Part shown: positions 1 to 7,532 of the stretch, one piece after another
Layout: each line of letters begins with the position of its first letter
Numbering within the stretch: the first letter of the stretch is position 1
DNA from: Pseudomonadota bacterium
GTDB taxonomy: Bacteria; Pseudomonadota; Alphaproteobacteria; Acetobacterales; Acetobacteraceae
NCBI GenBank assembly: GCA_021798375.1
Contig: JAJZHU010000100.1
Location: forward strand, 1 to 7,999
Reading direction: 5' to 3'
Length of the DNA stretch: 7,999 nucleotides
Made by a program: the position numbers and the translations under genes
Notes under the pieces: model-generated
The model's database searches: none
What the model was told of the DNA's origin: nothing
Seen by the model: only the letters and a program-made list of their open reading frames with translations

Positions 1-621
1 CGCCCTGGCGCGCTGTTCGCGGGCAACAACGACCTGTGCCCACGCCAGCGGCGCCAGGAACAAGCAAAACGGGCCACTCAACCCGCCCAACAACAAAACA
101 AGATTTTGCCCCAGCCTTGCGGCGGCCGGCCGCGGCGGTGGCATCGCCAGCAACAGCAATTGCAACAGGGCGAAATGCCATTGGGCGTCGGTGAGATTGA
201 GGTAAAGCTCCGACGAGTTCGGCATACCGATGTAAAACAACATCAGCGCCGCCCGCGCGCCGCCCGAGGAGATAACGCAATGGCCCCGCCACAGCAGCAA
301 TGCCACCGGCGCCATTTGCATCACGAATCCCGCCCCCACAAAAAGCCCCGGCAGGAAGCGCATGGGCAATAATCGTCCCAACAGCGCGACCAGACGCGGA
401 AAACTTTGCAAGTAACCCGTGTGGGGCTCCAACAACGAGGCGAAGCCTTTGTCATAGGCATCGCGGAACCATAATTTTCCGTCCTCGGCCCACAAGGTGG
501 GGTGGCTGACATGGTGAATATTGCGCGTCAGCAACAGCAACGACAGCAGCACCAGCCAGACGATCTTCCACCAATCCGCCGCCGAGAGTTTGAACCGCGC
601 ATGGACGAGGGCGACAGACAT
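1..621 (-). CDS. Polytopic GT-C-like membrane protein, 3' end outside window
   Basis: The reading frame stays open from an ATG at 621 to the window edge, giving 207 N-terminal residues of a longer protein. A hydrophobic helix (about residues 18-32) is followed by a loop with WAEDG (44-48), then HTGYLQSFPRLVAL (67-80), more hydrophobic segments (about 89-110, 122-133, 148-160, 174-200) and NSSELYLNLTDAQWH (135-149). I recall the combination of WAEDG, a GYL..PRL motif and N..QWH from bacterial inner-membrane proteins related to GT-C glycosyltransferases. In GT-C enzymes the acidic pair after the first helix is the usual catalytic or metal-binding site, so E46/D47 are the candidate residues. Donor and acceptor are unknown. 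The start is supported by a weak GGA-type ribosome site 8 nt upstream and by a promoter-like sequence just before it. The frame stays open further upstream, but without an ATG as good. It is divergent from a second membrane protein gene. Membrane topology is secure; the glycosyltransferase role is inferred. Confidence 0.8.
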   Translation of the reverse strand, partial: MSVALVHARFKLSAADWWKIVWLVLLSLLLLTRNIHHVSHPTLWAEDGKLWFRDAYDKGFASLLEPHTGYLQSFPRLVALLGRLLPMRFLPGLFVGAGFVMQMAPVALLLWRGHCVISSGGARAALMLFYIGMPNSSELYLNLTDAQWHFALLQLLLLAMPPPRPAAARLGQNLVLLLGGLSGPFCLFLAPLAWAQVVVAREQRARA

Positions 622-652
622 GAATATGGTTCCAAACAGGGATTGCCCCGGG

Positions 653-681
653 ATGCTACAAGCTTGGCCAGTTGCTCTCAA
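653..681 (-). promoter_or_regulatory. Sigma70-like promoter for the leftward membrane protein gene
   Basis: On the minus strand TTGAGA (681-676; 5 of 6 match to TTGACA) and TAGCAT (658-653; 4 of 6 match to TATAAT) are separated by exactly 17 nt. Transcription would start near 646, leaving a leader of about 25 nt before the ATG at 621. No comparably good promoter was found for the rightward gene in the same 108-bp gap. This is pattern matching only. Confidence 0.4.
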
Positions 682-717
682 GCACGACCCCAGGCAAATT
701 GGCACAACGACTTATCC

Positions 718-723
718 AAGGTG
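718..723 (+). promoter_or_regulatory. Ribosome binding site that sets the start at 730
   Basis: AAGGTG lies 6 nt upstream of the double ATG at 730 and 733. It favours this start over the in-frame upstream start at 502, which would give a 76-residue Q/R-rich extension running across the divergent gene. Confidence 0.55.
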
Positions 724-729
724 CCGGCC

Positions 730-2265
730 ATGATGCGTGCGGAATCGAAACATTGGGGGGCTGCGCCGGTGGCGTGGGCGCCGGTAGCATGGCTAATTGG
801 GGCCATCGTCATTTTGGCTTGGGGCGAAGCCTTGTTCGCCTGGTTCGCCAACGATGATTTTCTCTGGCTCGACATTTCACACCTGCATTCGGTATGGACG
901 AGTTTCAGCGGCAGCGCCGGCGTGATCAACGACTTCCGCCCGGTGTTGCGCGTGGCGTTCTGGATCGATTGGCTGTTGTTCGGTTCCCAGGCGTTCGGCT
1001 GGCATTTGGTCAATCTGCTGGTCCACGGCGCCGTCGCTTTTGCGTTCGCACGCTTGATCGCACCCTGGCTGGGAGACCGCGTGGCGCTGCCGGCAGCGAT
1101 GTTGTTCGCCGCATCGCCGCTGCTGCAAGAAAACGTGGTGTGGATTTCCGGATTGAGCGGGTCGCTCAGTTGCCTGCTCGGGTTGCTGTCGTTGCTGGCG
1201 TTCCAGCGTTATCTGAATATTTCGCGCATTGGCTGGCTGGTGGCGGCATGTGCGGCCGATTTGGCGGCGATGGCCTGTTACGAACCATTGATGCTGTTGC
1301 CGTTGGCGCATCTGGGCATGATGGCGGCGCAAAGAAAATTTCCCCGGCAAAGCCTGTGGCTGTTCGCGCTGCATCTGGCCCTGGTGATCTACCGCCGCAT
1401 GGTGCTGGGCGGCTATGTTTCTTACGGCTACCGCCCGATCTCGATGCTGGGGTTGCACGCGCTGTGGCATGATTATCACCCGTACTGGAAAATGCTGCAT
1501 GTCTGGCCGGCACTGGCGATCGCGGGCACGCTGGCATTGCTGTTACCGCGCAACCGCGATTTGCGCCTGGCGTTTGTGGCGGCGCTGGCCGGCACCGCGA
1601 TTGCCCTGCTGCCATTTGCCATCTTCACCGGCGCCGCATCGCGGTTTTTCTATGCGGCCATGCTGGGAATGGGGCTGCTGATCGCGCTGTGGCTGCACGC
1701 CGTCACCCGCCTGTTGCCACGCTGGATCGCTCTGGCGGTGTTGGCGACGTTGACAGGATTGTTGCTGGGCCGCGAAATTCATCACGCCCGGGCCGAAACC
1801 GATGATTGGGTCGCCGCGGGGCTTTTGGGCCAGCAACTGGTGGCGCAAATCGCCACAGCCGAGCCAAACCCGGACCCCAATGCCCTGCACGCATTGCTGG
1901 ATTTCCCCTTGTCCGTGGGCAACGGCGAGTTGTTTTTCTCCTACCCCGACCGCGCCATCCGCCGCTTTGGCCGCGTGAAGTTCGACGCCGCCTGGGGCGG
2001 ACATCAAATTGTGAGGCTCCGCGGCGAACCACAGATGGTTTATCTGCGCAAATTATTGCGCCAGGAAGATCAATCGCGCATCGCCTCGGGCCAACCGTCC
2101 CTGGCCTGTCTGGACGCAAAATTGGCGGCGGCGCAAAATCCCGAAATGTTCTTGCGCAGTGCCGCCGCCACATGTGGTTTGGATGTGTTGCGCTATAACA
2201 ACGGCGCCATAACACATGTAAGCGACGACGAGTTCTTTGAATGGTACGAAGAAAACAAAAAGTAA
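730..2265 (+). CDS. Polytopic GT-C-like membrane protein, probable glycosyltransferase
   Basis: The protein has 511 residues from the first of two adjacent ATGs. A helix at about 18-39 is followed by FANDDFLWLD (39-48), then NDFRPVLR (67-74), WHLVNLLVHG (91-100), ASPLLQENVVWISGLSG (128-144) and a run of hydrophobic segments ending near residue 348. The last 160 residues are mostly soluble and carry three cysteines (460, 482 and nearby context). The series DDF, FRP, HL.NLL.H, SP...E.V.WI.G is typical of GT-C fold membrane proteins that transfer sugars from polyprenyl-phosphate donors on the periplasmic side. D42/D43 sit where the catalytic or metal-binding acids of that fold lie. The donor, acceptor and pathway cannot be read from the sequence. 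It diverges from another membrane protein with the same N-terminal plan, so both may serve the same envelope polysaccharide or lipid. Its 3' end converges on the FAD dehydrogenase gene with 12 bp between stops. A non-catalytic membrane role is possible. Confidence 0.82.
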   Translation: MMRAESKHWGAAPVAWAPVAWLIGAIVILAWGEALFAWFANDDFLWLDISHLHSVWTSFSGSAGVINDFRPVLRVAFWIDWLLFGSQAFGWHLVNLLVHGAVAFAFARLIAPWLGDRVALPAAMLFAASPLLQENVVWISGLSGSLSCLLGLLSLLAFQRYLNISRIGWLVAACAADLAAMACYEPLMLLPLAHLGMMAAQRKFPRQSLWLFALHLALVIYRRMVLGGYVSYGYRPISMLGLHALWHDYHPYWKMLHVWPALAIAGTLALLLPRNRDLRLAFVAALAGTAIALLPFAIFTGAASRFFYAAMLGMGLLIALWLHAVTRLLPRWIALAVLATLTGLLLGREIHHARAETDDWVAAGLLGQQLVAQIATAEPNPDPNALHALLDFPLSVGNGELFFSYPDRAIRRFGRVKFDAAWGGHQIVRLRGEPQMVYLRKLLRQEDQSRIASGQPSLACLDAKLAAAQNPEMFLRSAAATCGLDVLRYNNGAITHVSDDEFFEWYEENKK

Positions 2266-2277
2266 ACTCGCGCCGAT

Positions 2278-3897
2278 TTAACCCGATCCCACCATCGACA
2301 GCGCCAACGCCTCGGCCACTTCGATCCCGTCGATCGCCGCCGATAAAATCCCCCCGGCATAGCCCGCGCCTTCGCCCGCCGGATAAAACCCGCGCGTGTT
2401 CAGACTTTGATACGACCCGTCACGCTTGATGCGAATTGGCGAGGATGTGCGGGTTTCCACGCCGGTGAACAGCGCATCATGCATCGCAAAGCCTTTGATC
2501 TGCCGATCGAACACAGGCATCGCCTCGCGGATCGCGTCAACGGCATAATCGGGCAACAGCGACGCCAAATCCGTCGGCACCACACCAGGTTTATACGACG
2601 GCACCACCGATCCCAGCGCCGTGGAGGCCCGGCCCGCCAGGAAATCGCCCACCAATTGCGCCGGCGCGCAATAATCGCCGCCGCCCGCCACAAAGGCTCC
2701 GGATTCCAATTTCCGCTGCAAAGCCATGCCCGCCAGCACGCCGCTCGCGCCGTAATCCTTCGGCTCGATCCCCACCACGATGGCGGCATTGGCGTTGCGT
2801 TCGGCGCGCGAATATTGGCTCATGCCATTGGTCACCACGCAACCAACCTCAGACGTGGCGGCCACCACCGTGCCGCCGGGGCACATGCAAAAACTATAGA
2901 CCCCACGGCCATTTTTGGCGTGATGCACCAATTTGTAATCCGCCGGGCCCAATTTCTTGTTGCCGGCATCAACACCGAACCGCGCCCGATCGATGATCGA
3001 TTGCGGATGTTCCACGCGAAACCCGATCGAAAAAGGCTTGGCCTCGGCATAAACCCCGCGATCCAACAACATTTGAAACGTGTCGCGCGCGCTGTGCCCC
3101 ACCGCGAATATCGCGTGATTGGTGACAAGACGTTCGCCATTTTGAAAGATCAACGCCTCCAACTGGCGTTCGCCGTTGTTCGCACTGACTTCGATATCCG
3201 TAACACGGGTTTCAAACCGATATTCGCCGCCCAGCGCGATAATCGTCTCGCGGATCGATTCCACCATCGTCACCAGCCGGAACGTGCCGATGTGCGGTTT
3301 GGCGACCCACAGGATTTCCTCGGGCGCCCCGGCCTTCACAAATTCTTCCAGCACCTTGCGGCCCAGATGGCGCGGATCCTTCACCTGGCTGTAAAGTTTG
3401 CCATCCGAAAAAGTACCCGCACCTCCCTCGCCATATTGCACATTGCTTTCCGGCGTCAGGATATTTTCGCGCCACAAACGAAACGTGTCCTTGGTGCGTT
3501 CCCGCACGATCTTGCCGCGCTCGATGATAATGGGCCGGAACCCCATCTGCGCCAACACCAACGCCGCCATCACGCCGCAAGGCCCGGCCCCGATCACCAC
3601 CGGACGATTTTGAAATTGCTCCGGCGCCCGCGCCACAAATCGATAACGCAGATCAGGAGCAGGCCCGATCTGCCGGTCTCCGGCATGGGCCGCAAGCAAC
3701 GCCGCATCATCGACCGTGGTGAAATCTATCGTATAAACCAGCAAGATCGCGCTCCGCTTGCGCGCATCATGCCCCCGCCGAAATATTTTCCAACTGATCA
3801 ACTGATCCTTGGCAATGTTCAGCCGTGCCAACAACGCCATCTCGATGGCGCCGTCCTCGTGATTCAACGGTAATTTCAGTTCCGTCAGCCGCAGCAT
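2278..3897 (-). CDS. NAD(P)/FAD-dependent dehydrogenase, COG2509 type
   Basis: The product has 539 residues from the ATG at 3897. An N-terminal region of about 95 residues precedes a Rossmann nucleotide-binding site, VVIGAGPCG (100-108), with the ribose-binding acid in IIIERGK (123-129). Further motifs are YGEGGAGTFSDGKL (155-168), FAVGHSARDTF (264-274), FRVEHPQ (293-299), FCMCPGG (336-342) and, near the C-terminus, FYPAGEGAGYAGGI (504-517), the second FAD contact. This order matches the widespread 'uncharacterized FAD-dependent dehydrogenase' family, for which I know structures but no agreed physiological substrate. The cytosolic location is inferred from the lack of a signal peptide. It follows trpE by 11 nt and is probably co-transcribed and translationally coupled. 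A GTG at 3912 would add five residues and overlap the trpE stop (GTGA). The ATG was preferred because MLRLTELKLPL resembles the usual beginning of the family. The family call is firm; the function is not known. Confidence 0.9.
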   Translation of the reverse strand: MLRLTELKLPLNHEDGAIEMALLARLNIAKDQLISWKIFRRGHDARKRSAILLVYTIDFTTVDDAALLAAHAGDRQIGPAPDLRYRFVARAPEQFQNRPVVIGAGPCGVMAALVLAQMGFRPIIIERGKIVRERTKDTFRLWRENILTPESNVQYGEGGAGTFSDGKLYSQVKDPRHLGRKVLEEFVKAGAPEEILWVAKPHIGTFRLVTMVESIRETIIALGGEYRFETRVTDIEVSANNGERQLEALIFQNGERLVTNHAIFAVGHSARDTFQMLLDRGVYAEAKPFSIGFRVEHPQSIIDRARFGVDAGNKKLGPADYKLVHHAKNGRGVYSFCMCPGGTVVAATSEVGCVVTNGMSQYSRAERNANAAIVVGIEPKDYGASGVLAGMALQRKLESGAFVAGGGDYCAPAQLVGDFLAGRASTALGSVVPSYKPGVVPTDLASLLPDYAVDAIREAMPVFDRQIKGFAMHDALFTGVETRTSSPIRIKRDGSYQSLNTRGFYPAGEGAGYAGGILSAAIDGIEVAEALALSMVGSG

Positions 3898-3908
3898 CTG
3901 GAAGATTC

Positions 3909-5414
3909 TCACTTCTTCAATTGCGCAAACCGCACGGCCTCTTCCGCCGCCCTGAACAACGCCCGCGCCTTCTGCCGCGTTTCTTCATACTCGGCCTCGG
4001 GGTTGCTGTCCGCCACCACCCCGCAACCCGCCTGCACATACATCCGCCCATCCTTGACCAAGGCGGTGCGCAACCCGATGCAGCTATCCATGGTGCCGTT
4101 GGCGGCGAAATAACCGATGCAACCGGCGTAGATGCCGCGCTTGGTGGGCTCGAATTCATCGATGATTTCCATGGCACGGATCTTGGGCGCCCCGCTCAAC
4201 GTGCCGGCCGGGAATCCCGCCACCAACGCATCCAAGGCATCGAGCCCAGCCTTGATCTTGCCTTGCACGGTCGAGGAAATATGCATCACATGGCTGAAAC
4301 GTTCGACCACAAAGCTCGCCACCACCTTCACCGTGCCGAGTTCGGCCACGCGCCCCACATCATTGCGGCCGAGATCGACCAGCATCAAATGCTCGGCGCG
4401 CTCTTTGGGATCGGCCAACAAATCCCGCTCCAACTGCAAATCTTCTTCCAGCGTCGCCCCGCGCGGGCGGGTGCCGGCCAGCGGACGGATGGTGATGGTA
4501 TCGTCACGCAACCGCACCAGAATTTCCGGACTGGCGCCCACCACCGTATAGCTGCCGAAATCGAGAAAGAACAAAAACGGCGCCGGATTGATGCGGCGCA
4601 AGGCGCGATAAAGCGCAAACGGCGGCAGAGTGAATTCCGTGGTAAAGCGCTGGCTGGGCACAATCTGGAACGCATCGCCGGCGGCAATATATTCCTTCAT
4701 CTTCAACACGGTGTCGATGAAATCGGGCTTGCTCATGTTCGATGTGGGCTCGGCCAACGCCGCCTGCTCGCCCGACAAAGCCGGCACCGGCAACGCCTGA
4801 TCCAACGCCACCTCGGCCTCGGCAATCCGCGCCTGCGCCGCTTCCCACGCCGCTTCGGCGTTGATGCCGGGACGCGCATAACATGGCGCGATCAAATACA
4901 ACTCGTCGCGCACATGATCGAACACGGCGAACATGGTGGGGCGCGTCAGCACCGCATCCGGCAATCCCATATCATCGGGCGGAGCATGCGGCAGATCTTC
5001 CATCAGCCGCACCATGTCATAGCCCAAATACCCCATCAGCCCGCCCGCCATCGGCGGCAACGACGCCGGCACATCCAGCCGCGCGGCATCGATGGCGCCG
5101 CGCAGACTTTCCAGCGCGGGCCGCGCGTCCGCAACGAAAACATCGCCGCGCAGCGCATCGCCATTCACGCTCACCACCCCATCCTGGCACCGCCAAATCA
5201 GATCGGGCGCATAGCAAATCATCGAATAACGGCCGCGCGCCGCCCCGCCTTCGATGCTTTCCAACAGAAAACTATTCGGCTTGCCATGCGCGAGCTTCAA
5301 AAATGCCGCCACCGGCGTTTCCAGATCGGCAACCCGCACACGCCACGCCAACGCACCCCGGCCTTGATGATACGCCGAGATAAACGCAGACAGATCCTGG
5401 GAGGCTGAGGTCAT
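3909..5414 (-). CDS. trpE: Anthranilate synthase component I
   Basis: TrpE converts chorismate to anthranilate, the first committed step of tryptophan synthesis, in a cytosolic complex with the glutamine amidotransferase TrpG, which supplies ammonia. The 501 residues match the usual length for a stand-alone TrpE. The N-terminal domain (about 26-170) contains LLESIEGG (50-57), the LLES element tied to tryptophan feedback inhibition. The chorismate-binding domain (about 228-483) carries PLAGTRPRG (311-319), HLMLVDLGRND (342-352), GTLSGAPKIRAMEIIDE (404-420), CIGLRTA (445-451) and QAGCGVVADSNPEAEYEE (461-478). Alanine in PLAGT, where aminodeoxychorismate synthase PabB usually has a lysine (PIKGT), supports TrpE over PabB. 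No TrpG domain is fused. The ATG at 5414 lacks an obvious ribosome site and lies 12 nt after the PpiD-like stop, which suggests coupled translation. There is no space for a leader-peptide attenuator directly upstream. trpG, trpD and trpC are absent downstream within the window. Confidence 0.96.
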   Translation of the reverse strand: MTSASQDLSAFISAYHQGRGALAWRVRVADLETPVAAFLKLAHGKPNSFLLESIEGGAARGRYSMICYAPDLIWRCQDGVVSVNGDALRGDVFVADARPALESLRGAIDAARLDVPASLPPMAGGLMGYLGYDMVRLMEDLPHAPPDDMGLPDAVLTRPTMFAVFDHVRDELYLIAPCYARPGINAEAAWEAAQARIAEAEVALDQALPVPALSGEQAALAEPTSNMSKPDFIDTVLKMKEYIAAGDAFQIVPSQRFTTEFTLPPFALYRALRRINPAPFLFFLDFGSYTVVGASPEILVRLRDDTITIRPLAGTRPRGATLEEDLQLERDLLADPKERAEHLMLVDLGRNDVGRVAELGTVKVVASFVVERFSHVMHISSTVQGKIKAGLDALDALVAGFPAGTLSGAPKIRAMEIIDEFEPTKRGIYAGCIGYFAANGTMDSCIGLRTALVKDGRMYVQAGCGVVADSNPEAEYEETRQKARALFRAAEEAVRFAQLKK

Positions 5415-5426
5415 CGGAAACAGACT

Positions 5427-7316
5427 TTACTGAACAGTGGCATCGAGGAGTTTTTGATTCACGCTCAGCTTGGCGGCGGCGCGCAAAGAATCGGTATAGG
5501 TATTTTCAATATCGTTGCGCACACTTTGCACCAACTGGGCTTGCAATTTATCCCAATCGATCGGATCGGCGGCACGGTCGGGAGCGGTGATTTTGGTCAA
5601 TCGCGCCACGGCAAAACCGTCTGGCGTTTCGGCCATCGTCGTATCGCCGGTATTGCCAAGCGAGAAAATAGGCTCCACCAACTGCCCCGGAATATCGGTG
5701 GGCGCACTGTTGCGATAAATCGGGCCACTGCTGATCACAGTGCCGCCCAAAGCCAAAGCCTGACCGGATTGAACCGCCGCCAGCAACTTGGCCGCGGCGA
5801 CTTCGGCGCTGTGGCGGCGCTGGTTCAAGACCCAATCAGCCCGCACCTTGGCAGCCGCATCGGCATAGGTTTTGTGTCCCGCCGGGGTAATTTGTTCCAC
5901 CGTCAGGGCATAAAACACCGAGGAAACACCCCCCTTGCCCTGCACTTCCTTGAACTCGGCGGGTTGATTCAGCGTTGCTGCAAAGATATCCGCCAGAATG
6001 GCCGTCCGCGCGTCGCCACTCACCGGCAACGGCGCCTGATTGCCGTCCAACCCAAGCCCCTGGGCATCCAACGTGCCTTCAACCGGGGTGGCGCCGATAT
6101 TGGCCGGAATTTGGCCCAGATCGCTGCTTTGCCCGATCGCGTCTTCCAATTTATTGGCCTGGTCATAAACCGCGGCCTTGGCCTTCTGCAGCGCCAGACC
6201 GGCGCGGATCGATGCGGCGGCCTGATCGTACGTCACCGTTTTGGCCGGCGTGATCGCCGTCACGCGGGCCAACTGCCAACCCAATCCGGCCTGCACCGGC
6301 CCGATTTGACCATCGAGCGGCGCAGCGAAGGCCGCATCGGCCAGCGCCGGCGTGGGGAAATCGGCCTTGGTGGTGTCGTCGATCTCAACCCCGCTGCCGC
6401 CCAAATCCTTGGCCTGCTGCTGGATCGCGGTCCAATCCGGATTCTTGCTCCAAGCCGTGGCGGCAAGCTGCGCCTTGGCCTGATCGGTAAACACCAACAC
6501 CTGCACCGACCGCTTCTCGGGCTGCGCATAGATTTTCAGATTGGCCTGATAAAACGCCCGCGCCTCGGCGTCGGTCACGGTTTGCGAAGACGCCAGGGTC
6601 TCGGGGCTCAACACCACCAACTTGACCTTGCGATATTCGGGGGTGGCGTAAAGCCCCAGATGGTTGGCGTAAAAACGCTGCAATTGCAGATCGGTGGGAT
6701 CTGCCGGGGCGGGCTGATCGGCATTCTTGATCAGCACCACATCCGCGGTACGGGTCTGCGCTTCAAAGCCAAACAAACGATCGGTGAGTTGATCGGGCAC
6801 CGTCGCACCGAATTCGAGCGTATCGAGCAACTGAGATTCAAGCAGATTTTTGCGCATATCGGCAATGAAAGCCGCTTCGGTCAGATCGTTCTCGGCCAGC
6901 ACCGATTTGAAAACATTCTGATCGAATACCCCATTGCCGCCGTGAAAGTCCTTGATCGCCCAGATCTGTTTGCGAAGCGCATCGTCGCTGACCGCAAGAC
7001 CTTCGCGCCTGGCCTCGTGGTCCAGCACGATGCCGTAAATCATCTGACTCAGCGTTTGATAACCAACCGCTTTTCTCTGCTCGGGCGAAAGCGCGGCACC
7101 ATTGTTCTGATTCTGCGCCCGCTTCAGGCTGCGCGCATATTCACGCCCGAAGCGTTGCGGGGTGATGGTTTGTCCCGCCACCTTGGCGATATCGCCCCCC
7201 GCGATCACCTGCCGGACCATGTCGTTCACGCCCCAATAAACAAAGGCGACACCCATCACGATGAAAAACAGTTTGGCGATCCAGGTGTTCAGAAAGCGGC
7301 GCATAAGAGAAAGCAT
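5427..7316 (-). CDS. PpiD-like periplasmic folding factor with SurA_N domain
   Basis: The product is 629 residues from the ATG at 7316. It has a short basic N-terminus, one membrane anchor at about residues 13-30 (IAKLFFIVMGVAFVYWGV) and a large periplasmic part. A SurA_N-type chaperone region spans about 43-165. A weak parvulin (PPIC) domain lies near 260-355, seen mainly from its end: DAAFAAPLDGQIGPVQAGLGWQ. The usual GGDLGWF-like core is replaced by a divergent stretch around DLGGSGVEIDD, so prolyl isomerase activity is doubtful; the parvulin domain of E. coli PpiD is likewise inactive. The likely role is assisting outer-membrane and periplasmic proteins as they leave the Sec translocon. 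An upstream TTG at 7331 would add five residues, but the ATG at 7316 has a GGGA ribosome site 6 nt ahead. It is probably the first gene of a run with trpE. The gene name ppiD is likely but orthology is not certain. Confidence 0.88.
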   Translation of the reverse strand: MLSLMRRFLNTWIAKLFFIVMGVAFVYWGVNDMVRQVIAGGDIAKVAGQTITPQRFGREYARSLKRAQNQNNGAALSPEQRKAVGYQTLSQMIYGIVLDHEARREGLAVSDDALRKQIWAIKDFHGGNGVFDQNVFKSVLAENDLTEAAFIADMRKNLLESQLLDTLEFGATVPDQLTDRLFGFEAQTRTADVVLIKNADQPAPADPTDLQLQRFYANHLGLYATPEYRKVKLVVLSPETLASSQTVTDAEARAFYQANLKIYAQPEKRSVQVLVFTDQAKAQLAATAWSKNPDWTAIQQQAKDLGGSGVEIDDTTKADFPTPALADAAFAAPLDGQIGPVQAGLGWQLARVTAITPAKTVTYDQAAASIRAGLALQKAKAAVYDQANKLEDAIGQSSDLGQIPANIGATPVEGTLDAQGLGLDGNQAPLPVSGDARTAILADIFAATLNQPAEFKEVQGKGGVSSVFYALTVEQITPAGHKTYADAAAKVRADWVLNQRRHSAEVAAAKLLAAVQSGQALALGGTVISSGPIYRNSAPTDIPGQLVEPIFSLGNTGDTTMAETPDGFAVARLTKITAPDRAADPIDWDKLQAQLVQSVRNDIENTYTDSLRAAAKLSVNQKLLDATVQ

Positions 7317-7488
7317 GGACAATCCCAGCAATGATAAAGATCAGCGATGACGCATAAAGCGTAGAAAAGCGGGGCACCATAGGGGGGATTCGGTCAGAAA
7401 GAAAGACAACCAGGACGGCAAATCGGGATCAACCACAGGTTGCGCATCTATGTTGCACCGCACGTCAACCTGATTGCAATTTGTTAAT

Positions 7489-7517
7489 CTTTCAGGCAAA
7501 ATGCCTTTCCATATAAT
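7489..7517 (+). promoter_or_regulatory. Candidate promoter of the CBS-domain gene
   Basis: A perfect TATAAT (7512-7517) follows a weak -35 CTTTCA (7489-7494; 3 of 6) at 17 nt. If used, transcription would start near 7524, only about 9 nt before the ATG and just past the Shine-Dalgarno core. Either the message is nearly leaderless or this hexamer is not the working -10. Confidence 0.35.
7494..7506. repeat. Short inverted repeat AGGCA-AAA-TGCCT
   Basis: Perfect 5-bp arms around a 3-nt centre lie inside the -35/-10 spacer of the candidate promoter. This is a possible operator by position, but arms this short can arise by chance. Confidence 0.25.
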
Positions 7518-7523
7518 GGGAGG
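7518..7523 (+). promoter_or_regulatory. Strong Shine-Dalgarno for the CBS-domain gene
   Basis: GGGAGG lies 9 nt upstream of the ATG at 7533 and fixes that start. It is the best ribosome site in the window. Confidence 0.6.
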
Positions 7524-7532
7524 GCACAGACC

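Larger units (their letters stand above)
7317..7532. promoter_or_regulatory. Divergent intergenic region between PpiD-like and CBS-domain genes
   Basis: This 216-bp gap should hold the promoter for the leftward PpiD-like/trpE/dehydrogenase run and the one for the rightward CBS gene. It is richer in A and T than the flanking genes, particularly at 7471-7517. It contains the palindrome ATTGCAAT (7473-7480) and a G run at 7382-7387. On the minus strand TTGACG (7468-7463) is a good -35 candidate, but no -10 at proper spacing follows it, so the leftward promoter is not placed. Confidence 0.6.

Noticed and set aside
321..512. Short minus-strand open frame of 63 codons
   Set aside because: It lies inside the leftward membrane protein gene in another frame; the longer frame has coherent hydrophobic segments and family-like motifs.
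502..729. In-frame 76-residue N-terminal extension of the rightward membrane protein
   Set aside because: It is rich in Q and R, lacks membrane or domain character, overlaps the well-supported divergent gene up to 621, and the AAGGTG site points to the ATG at 730.
2407..3873. 488-codon open frame antisense to the FAD dehydrogenase
   Set aside because: Its translation is H/R/Q-rich with no domain. Long antisense frames are expected opposite GC-rich genes with biased third positions.
3825..5408. 527-codon open frame antisense to trpE
   Set aside because: Same composition artefact; the opposite strand carries a fully motif-supported trpE.
5454..7334. 626-codon open frame antisense to the PpiD-like gene
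   Set aside because: It mirrors the real gene almost end to end, and its product is G/R/H/Q-rich with no recognisable motif.
7141..7380. 79-codon minus-strand frame with a hydrophobic start upstream of the PpiD-like gene
   Set aside because: It has no ribosome site, and most of it lies out of frame within the PpiD-like gene, so the hydrophobic stretch looks incidental.
7494..7506. Inverted repeat as an intrinsic terminator
   Set aside because: The arms are only 5 bp, no T run follows, and it lies upstream of two divergent starts rather than after a gene.
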